From: Oegoconia quadripuncta
Lineage: Eukaryota; Arthropoda; Insecta; Lepidoptera; Autostichidae
Direction of reading: 5' to 3'
Assembly: GCA_949316235.1 (NCBI GenBank)
Contig: OX438744.1
Span: 36,266,778 to 36,330,777 of the forward strand
DNA: 64,000 bases
The position numbers and the translations under genes were made by a program. This document shows positions 23,641 to 33,500 of the stretch, one piece after another. Each line of letters starts with the position of its first letter. Within the stretch, counting starts at the first letter, position 1. The notes below the pieces were generated by a model. That model had not been told where the DNA came from and ran no database searches. It saw only the letters and a list, made by a program, of their open reading frames with translations.

Positions 23641-23759
23641 GATATAATTAACCAGGTAGTCCCTTAATCTACTAGGCAACATCGCACAATTTTTAAAAGA
23701 CATGAAAATGACTAAAAAATAAACGAGTTCCGATCGACGCTCTTGACAGTTACTCATTC
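23641..23759 (+). repeat. DIRS left inverted terminal repeat
   Basis: This 119-bp segment is a perfect reverse complement of 28404-28522. Outside it, 23621-23640 is specific to the left end and only partly resembles the right end (both share a GAATGAAGCGA core in opposite orientation). The repeat stops 40 bp before the first gag ATG, so it probably also carries the promoter. I see no clear TATA box in it. Confidence 0.95.
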
Positions 23760-23799
23760 CTTATTTGTGCGAGGCAACACGAGCACGCGCATTTTCGCT

Positions 23800-25242
23800 A
23801 TGCCGAAACGCAGCGCCGAAGAAAAGATTAAGCATTATCACAAAAAACTAAGAAGATTGGAATCCAAAGCGGATAATAGGAAAAGACATCGTCGGATCAT
23901 AATTTCTTCCGATGAGGATGAATCTGACAAAGAACGTAAGTGTTATAACATTACATCTTTCGATTTACTATGCTACCAACATACCGGCATGTATGGATTG
24001 ACTGCGAGTCAATAAATACCTTTCAAATAAATCGGGGTTGACTGCGAGTCTCCAACGATGATAAATCAAAAAATTTCGCCGGTTTGTAGGGATTAACTGC
24101 GAGTTAATAACTACAATGTTCATTAGACCATAATTGGGGTCCACTGCGAGTGTACCTACGTACAACTGTTGGTTTATATCAAGTACGTGTCGTCGCTCGC
24201 CACGACATTTATGTCATCACATAGATTTTATTATCTACCCTAATTGTTCCAGTACATTAAATAATAATGTAAAATTATTATTCTAGGTCACCAAGACCAG
24301 ACGAGCGGGGATACAGGTCCCATGGAAAATGAAATTTCTATCGATAACGAAATTCATATCGATAATACGATTCCAAGCGGAACCCAAGAAAATGTCACCG
24401 ATTTGACACAAACACCTGTCGTTAACCCTGAACCGTCATCGTCAGGAGACCCTGATCTGGATCCTGAACTGTTATTAGCCTTAGGCGAATCCACTTCTGA
24501 TTCCCCCGATTATGGCGAAAAAATCCTTGAGAGTCAAGCAAAGTTATGGTTACCGCTTTTAAAAAAGGGTATGTCAAAAGAAAATAAGGACAAGTTACTT
24601 AAGGAGTATATAATCCCGGATAATTGTAGACTATTACAAGCACCCAAGCTCAACGCTGAGATCGCAGCCGCCATACCCGATATGGTTAGAAATAGGGACA
24701 AGAATACTCTTTGCGCCCAGCAACAACAACTCGGTTCAGGAATCACGGCCGTAAATAGGGCCATGGACCTTCTTTTATTAGGTGGAGATAAAATTCAGGC
24801 TATAAAACACCTCAGTAATGGTTGCCGTTTACTAACGGACTTACACTGTCTTTTCACACAGTGTCGTACAAAGCTTATTACGCCCAGTCTAGACAAGACT
24901 TGTCTTAACGTAATACATGAAGCAGAAAGGGACGAGACTCTGTTTGGAGCGAAACTCTCGGAAAAGATTAAGGCGGCAAAGGCCATTGAAAGGCAGGGCC
25001 TTCAAATTAAAAAAGCGCCACTGCAGAAGACGACAGCTGGCACTTCTCAACAGACGGGTACCTATCGTCATCCCTATCAGGGAAACTGGCAAGCCCCTCC
25101 TCGCTACCCGTCGAACAGGGGGGGGCGGGGAGGCTACCGTCGCCAGGCGCCGCCAGCTGCGAGCTCGCGCCGCAACAACCAGCCTGCTTCCAGCACGAAG
25201 ACCATTCCCCAGAACAAGCCCCGTGCAACGACACAGCAGTAG
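23800..25242 (+). CDS. DIRS gag-like protein, spliced (23800-23935 + 24287-25242)
   Basis: Exon 2 contains a 306-residue open frame from ATG 24322. An upstream ATG at 23800 starts a very basic segment (KRSAEEKIKHYHKKLRRLE, then more K/R) followed by an acidic SDEDESDKE stretch, which runs to a GTAAGT donor at 23936. An acceptor (TTATTATTCTAG, ending 24286) restores the frame exactly: C from exon 1 plus GT from exon 2 makes an Arg codon. The joined protein is 363 residues. Its C-terminus is rich in Gly, Arg, Gln, Pro and Ser (GGRGGYRR), suggesting nucleic-acid binding. I see no zinc knuckle. Gag assignment rests on position and on the character typical of DIRS ORF1. Splicing is inferred from sites and frame only; unspliced, exon 1 would stop at 24015. 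Confidence 0.8.
23936..24286 (+). other. Probable spliceosomal intron in DIRS gag
   Basis: A 351-nt AT-rich segment between GTAAGT and a pyrimidine-poor TTCTAG acceptor; removal joins two open frames in phase. It contains four copies of ACTGCGAGT at 24001, 24041, 24096 and 24143, each preceded by a G-rich stretch. In copies 1 and 3 the flanking arms form 7-bp palindromes around GCG. Confidence 0.72.
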
Positions 25243-27155
25243 TACAGGTACATGCTGGTCGTATAAATTATTTTTATAATTGTTGGCTTAAAGTTACACA
25301 AAATACAGTTGTTCTCAACTGGATTAAAAATGGATATTCAATTCCATTTTGTAAGGAGGTACAACAAATCACCATACCTAAAAATAATTTTTCATTTACT
25401 GAAAAACAAGATATGTCTTTAGCCATAGATAAGTTATTAGACTTAAGCGCAATATCCCCATGTACCCCCACTAAAAACCAGTTCATTTCTAAGATTTTCC
25501 TTGCCCCTAAACAAAACGGCAGTAAACGTTTTATTTTAAATTTAAAACCATTGAATAAATTCATTTCTAAATTACACTTTAAGATGGAAGACCACCGTAC
25601 GGCTATGAAACTGATACCCAAAGATGGTTATTTAGCGACCATTGATTTAAAGGAGGCGTATCTATTAGTACCCATCACTGCCTCAGATCGAAAATATTTA
25701 CGATTCGAATTCGAATCCCCTTCAGGTCTAAAAACCACTTACGAATTTACAGCCATGCCGTACGGGTTGTCAGTTGCACCAAGAGTCTTCACTAAGGTTA
25801 TGAAAGAGGTATTATGTTGTTTAAGAAAACGCGGCTTGAGGTCTGTGGGGTACCTGGACGATATTTTATGTATAGGGGACAACTACGCTGACTGTCTTAA
25901 TAACGTAAACCAAACTTTGTCATTATTACAATGTTTAGGCTTTGTCATAAATTTCGAAAAAAGTTCATTGTACCCACAACAAACTTGTAAATATCTAGGC
26001 TTTGTATTTCATACAAGAAACCTGACATTAACTTTACCTAGCGAAAAGCGAAACAATATAGCACAGTTAGTCCAAAAATATTCAACTTTACCACAGTGCA
26101 CCATCCGCGAGTTAGCTCAGCTGATAGGTGTTTTAACATCTTCGTGCCCTGCCGCCAAATATGGGTGGCTGTACACGAAGATTTTAGAACGACATAAATT
26201 TCTTATGTTATCCAAATATGAAGATTATGAAACCAAGATCAGACTTCCTACCGAGTTATTAAGAGACCTTCAGTGGTGGACCGAGAATATATTCTCGACA
26301 TACAATCACATGCGATTTCCTCATTTTAAATTTGAGATTTACACGGACGCATCCCGAACGGGATGGGGCTCAGTGTGCAATAACAATCGAGCTAACGGAA
26401 TGTGGTCAAGTTCAGAACGCGTAAAACACATAAATTATTTGGAGCTGTTAGCAGTCTTTCTTGGACTAAAATGTTTTGTACGACTGGAGAAAAACTGTGT
26501 CGTATTGCTCCGCGTTGACAATACGACAGCTATAAGTTATGTGAATCGCATGGGCGGAATACAATTCCCCCATTTGAACGAATTGTCTCGACTGATTTGG
26601 CAATGGTGCGAGGAGCGTAATATTTGGATCATAGCATCTTACGTTAATACTAAAGAAAATTACGCGGATTTTGATTCGAGAATAATAAACCCGGATACGG
26701 AATGGGAACTATCAAATAAAGCATTTGGAATTATTACAAAGCATTTAGGCCATCCTGAAATTGATTTATTCGCTTCTCGCACCAATGCAAAATGTGACTT
26801 ATTCATATCTTGGAAACAAGATCCCGATGCAATAGCCGTAGACGCGTTTACCGTAAATTGGCAAAGTTTTCACTTCTACGCGTTTCCTCCCTTTTCTTTA
26901 ATATTAAAGTGCTTGAGAAAAGTAATTGATGACGAAGCTTCTGGTATATTTGTGTTTCCCTATTGGCCCTCACAGCCTTGGTTCCCCATGTTGGAAAAGT
27001 TAATATGTTCGGAAATACTTTATTTCAACTCTGATAAATATCCTCTTCAATCTCTTTTCAGAGCCCATCACCCTCTTCATCAGAACCTTACCCTGGCTGC
27101 AGCGAGGCTTTGCGGCAAGCCTTCATCCGGCGAGGCTCCCCTCCCGATGCACTAA
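24972..27155 (+). CDS. DIRS pol: reverse transcriptase, RNase H, methyltransferase-like
   Basis: The frame is open from 24972 and overlaps the gag end in the -1 frame. The first ATG is 25413, giving 580 residues, but recognisable DIRS RT sequence (VLNWIKNGYSIPF) lies upstream of that ATG, so -1 frameshifting or another non-ATG route is likely. Counting from 25413: RT motifs ATIDLKEAY (Asp78), TAMPYGLSVAP (~113-123) and GYLDD (146-150). RNase H: IYTDASRTGWG (Asp312), YLELLAVF (Glu344), RVDNTTA (Asp369), NYADFDSR (417-423). The C-terminal part has HPEIDLFASR (447-456), FPPFS (491-495) and WPSQPW (518-523), the hallmarks of the methyltransferase-like region in DIRS elements. No stop or frameshift is seen. 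It would copy the element's RNA into DNA. Confidence 0.93.
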
Positions 27156-28063
27156 ATCTACTGGTAGCTTCTTTAGCGGACAACACTATTAAGCAGTATA
27201 ATGTTACACTAAAGCTTTGGTGGCAATTTTGTCAAATTAACAAGGTGAATGTATTCGGACCTCCAAAGGCGTCGGTATTATCCTTTTTAAGCCAACAGTT
27301 CAGCAGCGGTTGTTCCTATGGCAGTAATAGTCACCGATCTGCATTATCATTATTCCTAGGTGACGGTATTGGTTCAGATGAAACTGTAAAGCGTTTACTT
27401 AAAGGTGCATTTAGGTTAAAACCTTCAACACCCAAGTACTCTAGAACTTGGGATCCGCAATTAGTTCTGAATCTTGTCTCACAATGGTATCCTAATACCG
27501 AATTAAATTTAGAAAAGATCACTAAAAAATTAGTTATCCTTCTTGCCCTTTGTACTGCACATCGAGTACAAACGCTTTGTCTAATTAAACTCGAGAATAT
27601 CACTATCTCAAATGATGGTATCAGAATCTCTATAACTGAACTGATTAAAACATCAGCTCCCGGTCGTGACCAACCACTTTTATTTTTGCCTTATTTCCCG
27701 CAGAACATTGGTATATGCCCTGCAACAGTTCTCAAAGATTACATTTTTATTACTAAAAATAAGAGAACTGCAAGTACGGGTCAAGTGCTGTTGACATACA
27801 AAGCACCACACAAAGCAGCGACTACACAATCGGTTAGTCGCTGGATAAAACAAGTGCTGACAGAAAGCGGCGTCGACACGACAGTGTTCAGCGCGCACAG
27901 CACACGCCACGCTGCCACCTCCGCCGCCCATTCGCGCGGTCTTTCTGTGGACACTATTAGGAAAACCGCTGGCTGGACCAGCACATCCAAAACATTTGCA
28001 AAATTTTATAATAGATCGGTAATCATCGAAGAAAATTTTGCCAATTCTATATGTTTAACATAA
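27035..28063 (+). CDS. DIRS tyrosine recombinase
   Basis: The frame is open from 27035 and overlaps the pol 3' end in the -1 frame. A TTG at 27110 is one possible start (317 residues); no suitable ATG opens the frame, so frameshifting or splicing is likely. An acceptor-like CTCTTTTCAG ends at 27061, in phase with this frame. Counting from 27110, the tyrosine-recombinase signature is complete: Arg152 in AHRVQTL, His263 and Arg266 in HSTRH, Trp289 in TAGWTS and nucleophilic Tyr300 in FAKFYNR. The enzyme would integrate the circular DNA copy in place of an integrase. No lesions are visible. Confidence 0.92.
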
Positions 28064-28194
28064 TTATTATAAATGTAATCTCTTCGATCTCAATTTATGT
28101 CTTACGTTTTTTGTGCTTAATATAATCATTATGCTCACAATAAGAGTTTCATTATGTCAAAAAAAAAAAAACTTTCTGTGCTTGCTCTGAAAGT

Positions 28195-28309
28195 CTACCT
28201 GGTTAATTATATCGAAGAATGAAGCGAAGAAATATAATAAGTGATCAAACGAACTTCACAAGTGAAGTTCGATCATTATTATATGAGTCGCTTCATTCAA
28301 AGATATAAT
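28195..28309. repeat. DIRS internal complementary region (ICR)
   Basis: Two complementary blocks abut here. 28195-28238 (44 nt) is the exact reverse complement of the left border 23616-23659. 28234-28309 (76 nt) is the exact reverse complement of the right border 28515-28590. They overlap by five bases, ATAAT, the complement of the ATTAT found at both borders. In DIRS replication models such a region templates the joining of the ends into a circle, so this block is effectively an antisense copy of the circle junction. It lies just after the recombinase gene. Confidence 0.95.
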
Positions 28310-28403
28310 CTCCCTCCCACCCATAGTACACAAACGATATCTTAAAAATATGTTTGATACATGACCCAAAGCAAGAAAGTTTTTTGCGTTATCGCTCTCT
28401 AAA

Positions 28404-28522
28404 GAATGAGTAACTGTCAAGAGCGTCGATCGGAACTCGTTTATTTTTTAGTCATTTTCATGTCTTTTAAAAATTGTGCGATGTTGCCTAGTAGATTAAG
28501 GGACTACCTGGTTAATTATATC
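28404..28522 (-). repeat. DIRS right inverted terminal repeat
   Basis: Perfect 119-bp reverse complement of the left repeat. Beyond it, 28523-28590 is a right-end-specific extension containing a short palindrome (GAACTTCAC, TT, GTGAAGTTC). It ends in CACTTATTAT at the element border. Confidence 0.95.
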
Positions 28523-28585
28523 TTTGAATGAAGCGACTCATATAATAATGATCGAACTTCACTTGTGAAGTTCGTTTGATCACTT

Positions 28586-28725
28586 ATTATTGCTCATTCA
28601 CAAAGCAGATTCCCCAGAGTAGAACGAGCAAGAAGCTCAAATTTGCTCTTTTAAATGAGTTTGGGTTACAATTATATTATATAGTATAATTAGACTGAAC
28701 ATCGCCGAGCGGTCTATGTCCATGC
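28586..28725 (-). mobile_element. LINE-J 3' tail, part right of the DIRS insertion
   Basis: Continues the homology to 15385-15530 (TGCTCATT, CAAAGCAGATTCCC, GAACGAGCAAGAA, ATCGCCGAGCGGTCTA). Together with 23525-23620 it reconstitutes one LINE-J tail cut at ATTAT. Confidence 0.87.
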
Positions 28726-28797
28726 TTGCTTATCATCCAGATAGTCTGCTATACTATTTCCTAGTTTAAACAATAAACCGTATTTGTTTGGTTGATA

Positions 28798-28850
28798 TAA
28801 TAAACATCCATTTACTCAGGAATAAATGTACGATGCGGCATACAAACATT
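28798..28850 (-). mobile_element. SINE-C core fragment
   Basis: AAACATCCATTTACTCAGGAA then TAAATGTACGATGCGGCATAC, a diverged SINE-C middle section cut off by the pentamer array. Confidence 0.55.
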
Positions 28851-28976
28851 TGTATTGTATTGTATTGTATTGTATTGTATTGTATTGTATTGTATTGTAT
28901 TGTATTGTATTGTATTGTATTGTATTGTATTGTATTGTATTGTATTGTATTGTATTGTATTGTATTGTATTGTATT
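28851..28976. repeat. (TGTAT)25 microsatellite
   Basis: Twenty-five essentially perfect TGTAT units (125 bp), decaying to TATAT at the right. The absence of interruptions suggests recent expansion. The open frames across it are artefacts. Confidence 0.98.
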
Positions 28977-29002
28977 ATATTATATTATAAGCATATTGTC
29001 AG

Positions 29003-29293
29003 TCATTTTACACGAGCAATCTGTGGGTTAATTATACGCAGAGGACGTATAGTGCGCTGCGCGTTCAGTTTAATAACGGGTTCAGAATGCTGATGGGGCT
29101 GCCGCGTTTCTGTAGCGCATCGGGAATGTTTGCCGATGCGCATATAGACGGTTTTCACGCCATCATCAGGAAACGTAGCACGTCGATTTTGAAGCGCGTG
29201 CGCGGCAGCTCCAACACCATCCAGAGCACACTGGCGGACAGGTGGGATTCCGTGATGCTGCGGCACTGGATACGCTTGCACACATCCAAATAG
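29003..29293 (+). pseudogene. LINE-Q RT C-terminal remnant
   Basis: An open frame without ATG reads YSALRVQFNNGFRMLMGLPR, FCSASGMFADAHIDGFHAII, then RKRSTSILKRVRGSS and stops at TAG 29291. This matches the C-terminal tail of a lepidopteran non-LTR reverse transcriptase (LRVQYNNAFRxLMGLPR type). It is GC-rich, unlike its neighbours, and truncated at the pentamer array. Confidence 0.72.
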
Positions 29294-29462
29294 TGCTGAT
29301 TGTGCCGCAGCAGTCGTATGGTCCCTTCTGTTCACAGTTATTATAGATTTAAGATACTAACTTACTCCTATTTATTTATTTTTAAGTTACTAACCAAAAT
29401 ATGGGTCTAATCCTGAAATAAACTATTTTTATTTTATTTATTTATTTATTTATTGTATTTGC

Positions 29463-29537
29463 CCTGAGATGGTTCGAACGCGCGACCATTGGTTTCACAG
29501 CCAGGGTCACTACCCACTACACCAATCGATCGTCGAT
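29463..29537 (-). mobile_element. SINE-C head fragment
   Basis: GGTTCGAACGCGCGACC (decayed box B complement), TTTCACAGCCAGGGTCAC and ACACCAATCGATCG. An A/T-rich (TTTA)n run precedes it at 29425-29456. Confidence 0.7.
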
Positions 29538-29860
29538 CAATATCACCCTCAGCAGTATTCTTCCAAAAGTAAAGTGGAAATATATGTATTTAAAAAAACA
29601 ATTAGCACATACATAACAGCGGTCTGGTAAAGCACAGCTTTTCTCGTAAGCCGAAACCCAAAAGAAATAACAGTAATCATTTAAATAACATTTATATTGA
29701 AAATTTCATAAAACCTCGAAAACTAAGAACATAATAATTCAGTTAAAAGTTAAATATCTTGTGAACAGCTGAACCGAATTCCAACAAACATAGCTAATAA
29801 TCGTCCCGCAAACACCAAACAGACAGGCTTCAATTTTATAACAACCGCAACAACAATTTA

Positions 29861-30172
29861 ACTGCCTCCGTGGCTCAATGTAAACAACATTGGGTTTACG
29901 ATTCGGAGGTCGCGGGTTCGATCCCCAGCGTGGTACATGTTTAAGTACTCGGTTTGGTTGGTGATAGGGCATTTTAAATATCCACCTTGCTAGCTACCAC
30001 TATCTTATCTAAATCTGCCGCCAAGCAGTTTCGGTTGTCAGAGTTAAGATAGCCAGTCCCCCAAATAAGATGTGGTTTCCGGGTCAGTACACTTCCATCT
30101 TCGACCTCATCTTCACTTAACATCAGGTGTAATTGAGGTCAAGTACGAACCCGTTATGCATAAAAAAAAATT
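29861..30172 (+). mobile_element. SINE-A, full length with small deletion
   Basis: Intact boxes (GTGGCTCAATGT, GGTTCGATCCCC), GTACTCGGTTTGGTTGG, then GCCGCCAAGCAG joined directly to TTTCGGTTGTCAG (the CAATGTTAATAGCATT block is missing). It ends CCCGTTATGCATAAAA. Confidence 0.9.
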
Positions 30173-30261
30173 TTTCGGCGTTCGGGGGACTTAGTGAGAC
30201 AGGCCAAAAATAAATCATCACAATTTATTACTTCAGAATTATCATATATTATTCTAGAACA

Positions 30262-30540
30262 AACACGAGTAACAATTCCATCAGTGGGTTCCCGTGGCAA
30301 TCTTCTGGCTCCATCTTCAGACACTCGTCATGATGTGTAATAGAAAGTGCTTATGTCAACAAAACAAACTAGCCCAAATTCGCCTATCTTGCCATATGCC
30401 ATCAGTGAGTTCCTGCGCCTACATCATGCTCCATCATCAGATCAGCTCGACGGTACCATAATATTGCATTGCAACCGAACTTGTATAAATATACCATCTC
30501 AATCAGATGAACCAGCAAGTTGTTGAAAAATGCTTTGCAA
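30262..30540 (+). repeat. ~270-bp dispersed repeat with internal duplication, copy 1
   Basis: Homologous in reverse to 56930-57195 through the whole length, from GCAATCTTCTGGCTCC to TTGAAAAATGCTTTGCAAA. Inside, two units starting CCATCAGTGGGTTCC and CCATCAGTGAGTTCC, about 135 bp apart, are related to each other. No frame or tail identifies the class. Confidence 0.7.
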
Positions 30541-31344
30541 ACTTTGAAACGGACATACATACTTACATACGAGTATTGCAAACTAAATAAAAGCTTGTAA
30601 TAATAAAATCAGTAGCAAGAACATCATAACATATAACCCAAAGAAGCTGTAAATTAAAAAGTTACCTTAGAAATGTTCTCATTTAAGCCTAATTTGAAAT
30701 TCAAACAGTTACGCACACGTTGATAATTTTTCAGCATACGAACTATGTGTATGTGTCGATGTGTGTGTAAATTCCTGAAAAATACAATGTTAACCAAACA
30801 ATGCCCTCATTACTGATGATTCGAAAATCAAACTGAAACGCACACTTAGAACGCCTTTTCAGCCTATAAACACGAGGTTACATGTGTGTGAGTTCACGTA
30901 GAGATAGAAGCGGCGCGTCGCGACGCTTGCTTATGTGCGTGTGAATATTCGAGGTCATCGACCGGCGAATTTTCGGTTGTATGAACTATTGCACAATTTG
31001 CGCCTTAATCGAGTACATTTAAGTACTTCAGAAGGAGTACTGTGAGTACTAGAGGAAAGACAATTTAAAATAATGCTTTGAAATTAGACAGACAAGGACA
31101 GGGCACTTTGAATTTAACAGTTTCACGTAATCAATTTTCAATTGGTTTTTAGAGTAACGCAGTGAAAATACGAATAGAAACCCTTATACCATGTATATTG
31201 GCATGTCTGTACATCACAGCCGTTTTATTTACAGACTAAGTATGAATATTTAAGCATATTTATTTCATTTCAACGCCTACAAAGTTAGGATAATTGAAAT
31301 GGAAGTGAAACTTTGTTATTCACAATTGTGCCATCACGGTAATA

Positions 31345-31761
31345 TTAGGTCCTTACCTATGAAATTGGCGTTTTGTATGAAAAATTTCATCAAGACTGTT
31401 TTCTCCATACAAACATTTTTGATTTATTTTTTGGGAACGGCAAATCCAAATTTGGTTAAACTTTGTGTGTATTATCGGATAACATTAAGTATAGGCGACG
31501 TTAATTTTTAAAAGTAACAGCTTTATAAAAGTTTCAGCGAATCTAAGAAATGATTATGGGAAGCACATGAAAAGAGCTCTGTTAAAAAATTTTTTATTAA
31601 GTGATTTAGCCCAGAAATTAAAAAATATTTCACGTGAAACCTTGAAATAATATTCCATTTTCCAAATAAAAAACAAATTTGGATATAGCTTTGAAAATCG
31701 CAAGAATTAGTACATATGATTAACGAAGAAAAAAAATCCAATTTCATAGGTAAAGACCCAA
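31345..31761. mobile_element. ~417-bp MITE with TTAGGTCYTTACC ends
   Basis: The left terminus TTAGGTCCTTACCTATGAAA and the complement of the right terminus (TTGGGTCTTTACCTATGAAA) are inverted repeats. The interior is AT-rich. A shortened relative is at 35683-35897. I recognise the terminus as common in Lepidoptera but cannot place its superfamily. Confidence 0.78.
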
Positions 31762-32099
31762 TTTGAAATTAATATTTTGAACGAAAATTTGATACATCAT
31801 CAATAATTTTTGTATTTACAGAATAATCACACACAACTTACACATTGCTATGTACTCTAAAGTAAATGTGTAAATTCCTCTTACGAAAACATTAGGATAA
31901 CTGGAATTAAATATGAATAGATCTAAACTGGAAGTGCTTTCTAATCCTTAATAATTACAAGCTTGTATTTAACTTACTTCGTGTGTTCATTAAAAATTTG
32001 CAAGTCAATTTTGCAAGTCAATTTAAAACCATTTCTTGTTTGCCTAAGGCACTGAAATTTTGCAGACTCGTTCAGTTCTGGTGACAATATATTTATATG

Positions 32100-32275
32100 A
32101 CAGACATGAACTGACGCTGCAGCCAGGACCGTCTCCTCACGAGGGGAACTAATTAACGATTAAAATTTTTGTAAACATTATTTTCACCATGACTTGATCC
32201 TGCAGCTAGGATTGCCCCTCCAAGAGGGATCTCCTCAACGGTTAAAATCACGGATACGGAAATTTCACATACACG
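32100..32275. repeat. Diverged tandem pair (~95-bp unit)
   Basis: CATGAACTGACGCTGCAGCCA...GAGGGGAACT and CATGACTTGATCCTGCAGCTA...GAGGGATCT are two related units, each with a small C-rich/G-rich hairpin and followed by ACGRTTAAAAT. Confidence 0.6.
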
Positions 32276-32317
32276 GTTAGTTTTTGATAGTTAAACATAA
32301 TAATAATAAATATCCTT

Positions 32318-32578
32318 AGACATACACACAGCGCCATCTAGTGCCACAGTAAGCAACTAGAGGCTTGTGTTGTGGATACCAGATGGTTGATATACTACAT
32401 ACATTTTATTTTTGTAAATAAATACTTATTATAAATGAAAACATCCATAACTCCGGTACACATGTCCGTATTCATTACACAAACATATGCCCCTACCGAG
32501 ATTCGAACCCGCGACCTTTTGGTATAGTGGTCAGAGTTGCTAACCACTACACCAAACAGGTCGTCAATAATGGAGTAT
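32318..32578 (-). mobile_element. SINE-B, full length
   Basis: 3' end CACACAGCGCCATCTAGTGCC, ACCAGATGGTTGATATACTAC, AACATCCATAACTCCGG, box B complement GAGATTCGAACCCGCG, head TAACCACTACACCAAACAGG. The A and B promoter boxes are nearly intact. Confidence 0.92.
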
Positions 32579-33170
32579 TAAAGCTCTTTTTTAATAGTTT
32601 TTATAGTGTAGAACTTGTTTACTATTCGATATTCAAAGAAAACAGTCACCAATTTTAAATTATACCTTTTTATACTTATATACCTGATCGATTACGTGTA
32701 TCTGAAAACTCCAAAAACTGACAATAATGAGTATTGGTGTAATATAGATTACAGAAAAATATGTTTCATTCAATAAAGTTCCACGCGCACTGAGGTGAAT
32801 GACATGCAAATATTCCACAGGCTCTGAACTTTGGACGACCTGAAAAACAGTTCATTGTAACGTGGATTGTGACGTCACCAAGGCTGCTGCTTGCGTAAGA
32901 GGCCAATTACCATATTTCAGCAAAGTCACTTAGATTAGTCAACGTAACCACAAACATATTGGAGCTGTCAATGTCCCATTAATTTTTCCACAGATTTGCA
33001 GACTGAAATTGACTATGAAAGTCACATCAGCAACACCACCAGTTCTGCACGATGGCTATCTGATTCTGATTCTCATGGGCCTTTGGACCTGCATCAGAGC
33101 CTCCCAGCGGTTCCCGCTTTTGGACTTAACCGGGAGTGTACTTACTATACTTGTATAGTATAATTTATAG

Positions 33171-33500
33171 CAGGATGAAATAAACTATTAATATCATACA
33201 ACACTAGTGAAATTAAATAAATACTCAATTCAAAAACAGAATCCCGAAACAACGGAATATGAATTTGAATTGTACGTAAATCACAACAAACACTGTGTAT
33301 TTGGGAATTGTATTAGATAATTAACGTCTAGCAGGATGAAGCAAGAATCTATTTGTGTTACGATAATAATAATAATTACACAACATCTGTAAAACTAAAT
33401 AGATACTTAACTTCAAACCACAACCTAACACAGAATCCTAAAACAACGGACTATGAATGTTATTTGTACGTAAATCACAACGAACACTGAATTAGGTAAC
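33171..33500. repeat. Diverged tandem duplication, ~160-bp unit
   Basis: Both units start AGCAGGATGAA and share AAACAACGGA, TATGAAT, TTGTACGTAAATCACAAC and RAACACTG in the same order: 33171-33330 and 33331-33500. No coding content is apparent. Confidence 0.75.

Larger units (their letters stand above)
23616..28590 (+). mobile_element. Complete DIRS-type tyrosine-recombinase retrotransposon
   Basis: A ~4.97-kb element with gag-like, reverse transcriptase/RNase H and tyrosine recombinase frames in that order and no LTRs. It has perfect 119-bp inverted repeats near its ends (23641-23759 and 28404-28522) and an internal complementary region at 28195-28309. These are the structural marks of the DIRS group, which replicates through a circular DNA and integrates with a tyrosine recombinase. 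ATTAT is present at both outer borders. The host sequence on either side is the 3' tail of a LINE on the minus strand, also present uninterrupted at 15294-15530. All main frames are open, so the copy looks young and possibly autonomous. Seen directly: frames, repeats and borders. Inferred: activity. Confidence 0.93.

Noticed and set aside
23616..28590. LTR retrotransposon or endogenous virus
   Set aside because: No LTRs, protease, integrase or envelope-like frame; recombinase, inverted termini and ICR place it in the DIRS group.
28788..29093. 101-codon plus-strand frame
   Set aside because: Almost entirely translation of the TGTAT array; repetitive LYCIV peptide, no gene.
33171..33500. CRISPR-like or satellite array
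   Set aside because: Only two diverged units without regular spacers.
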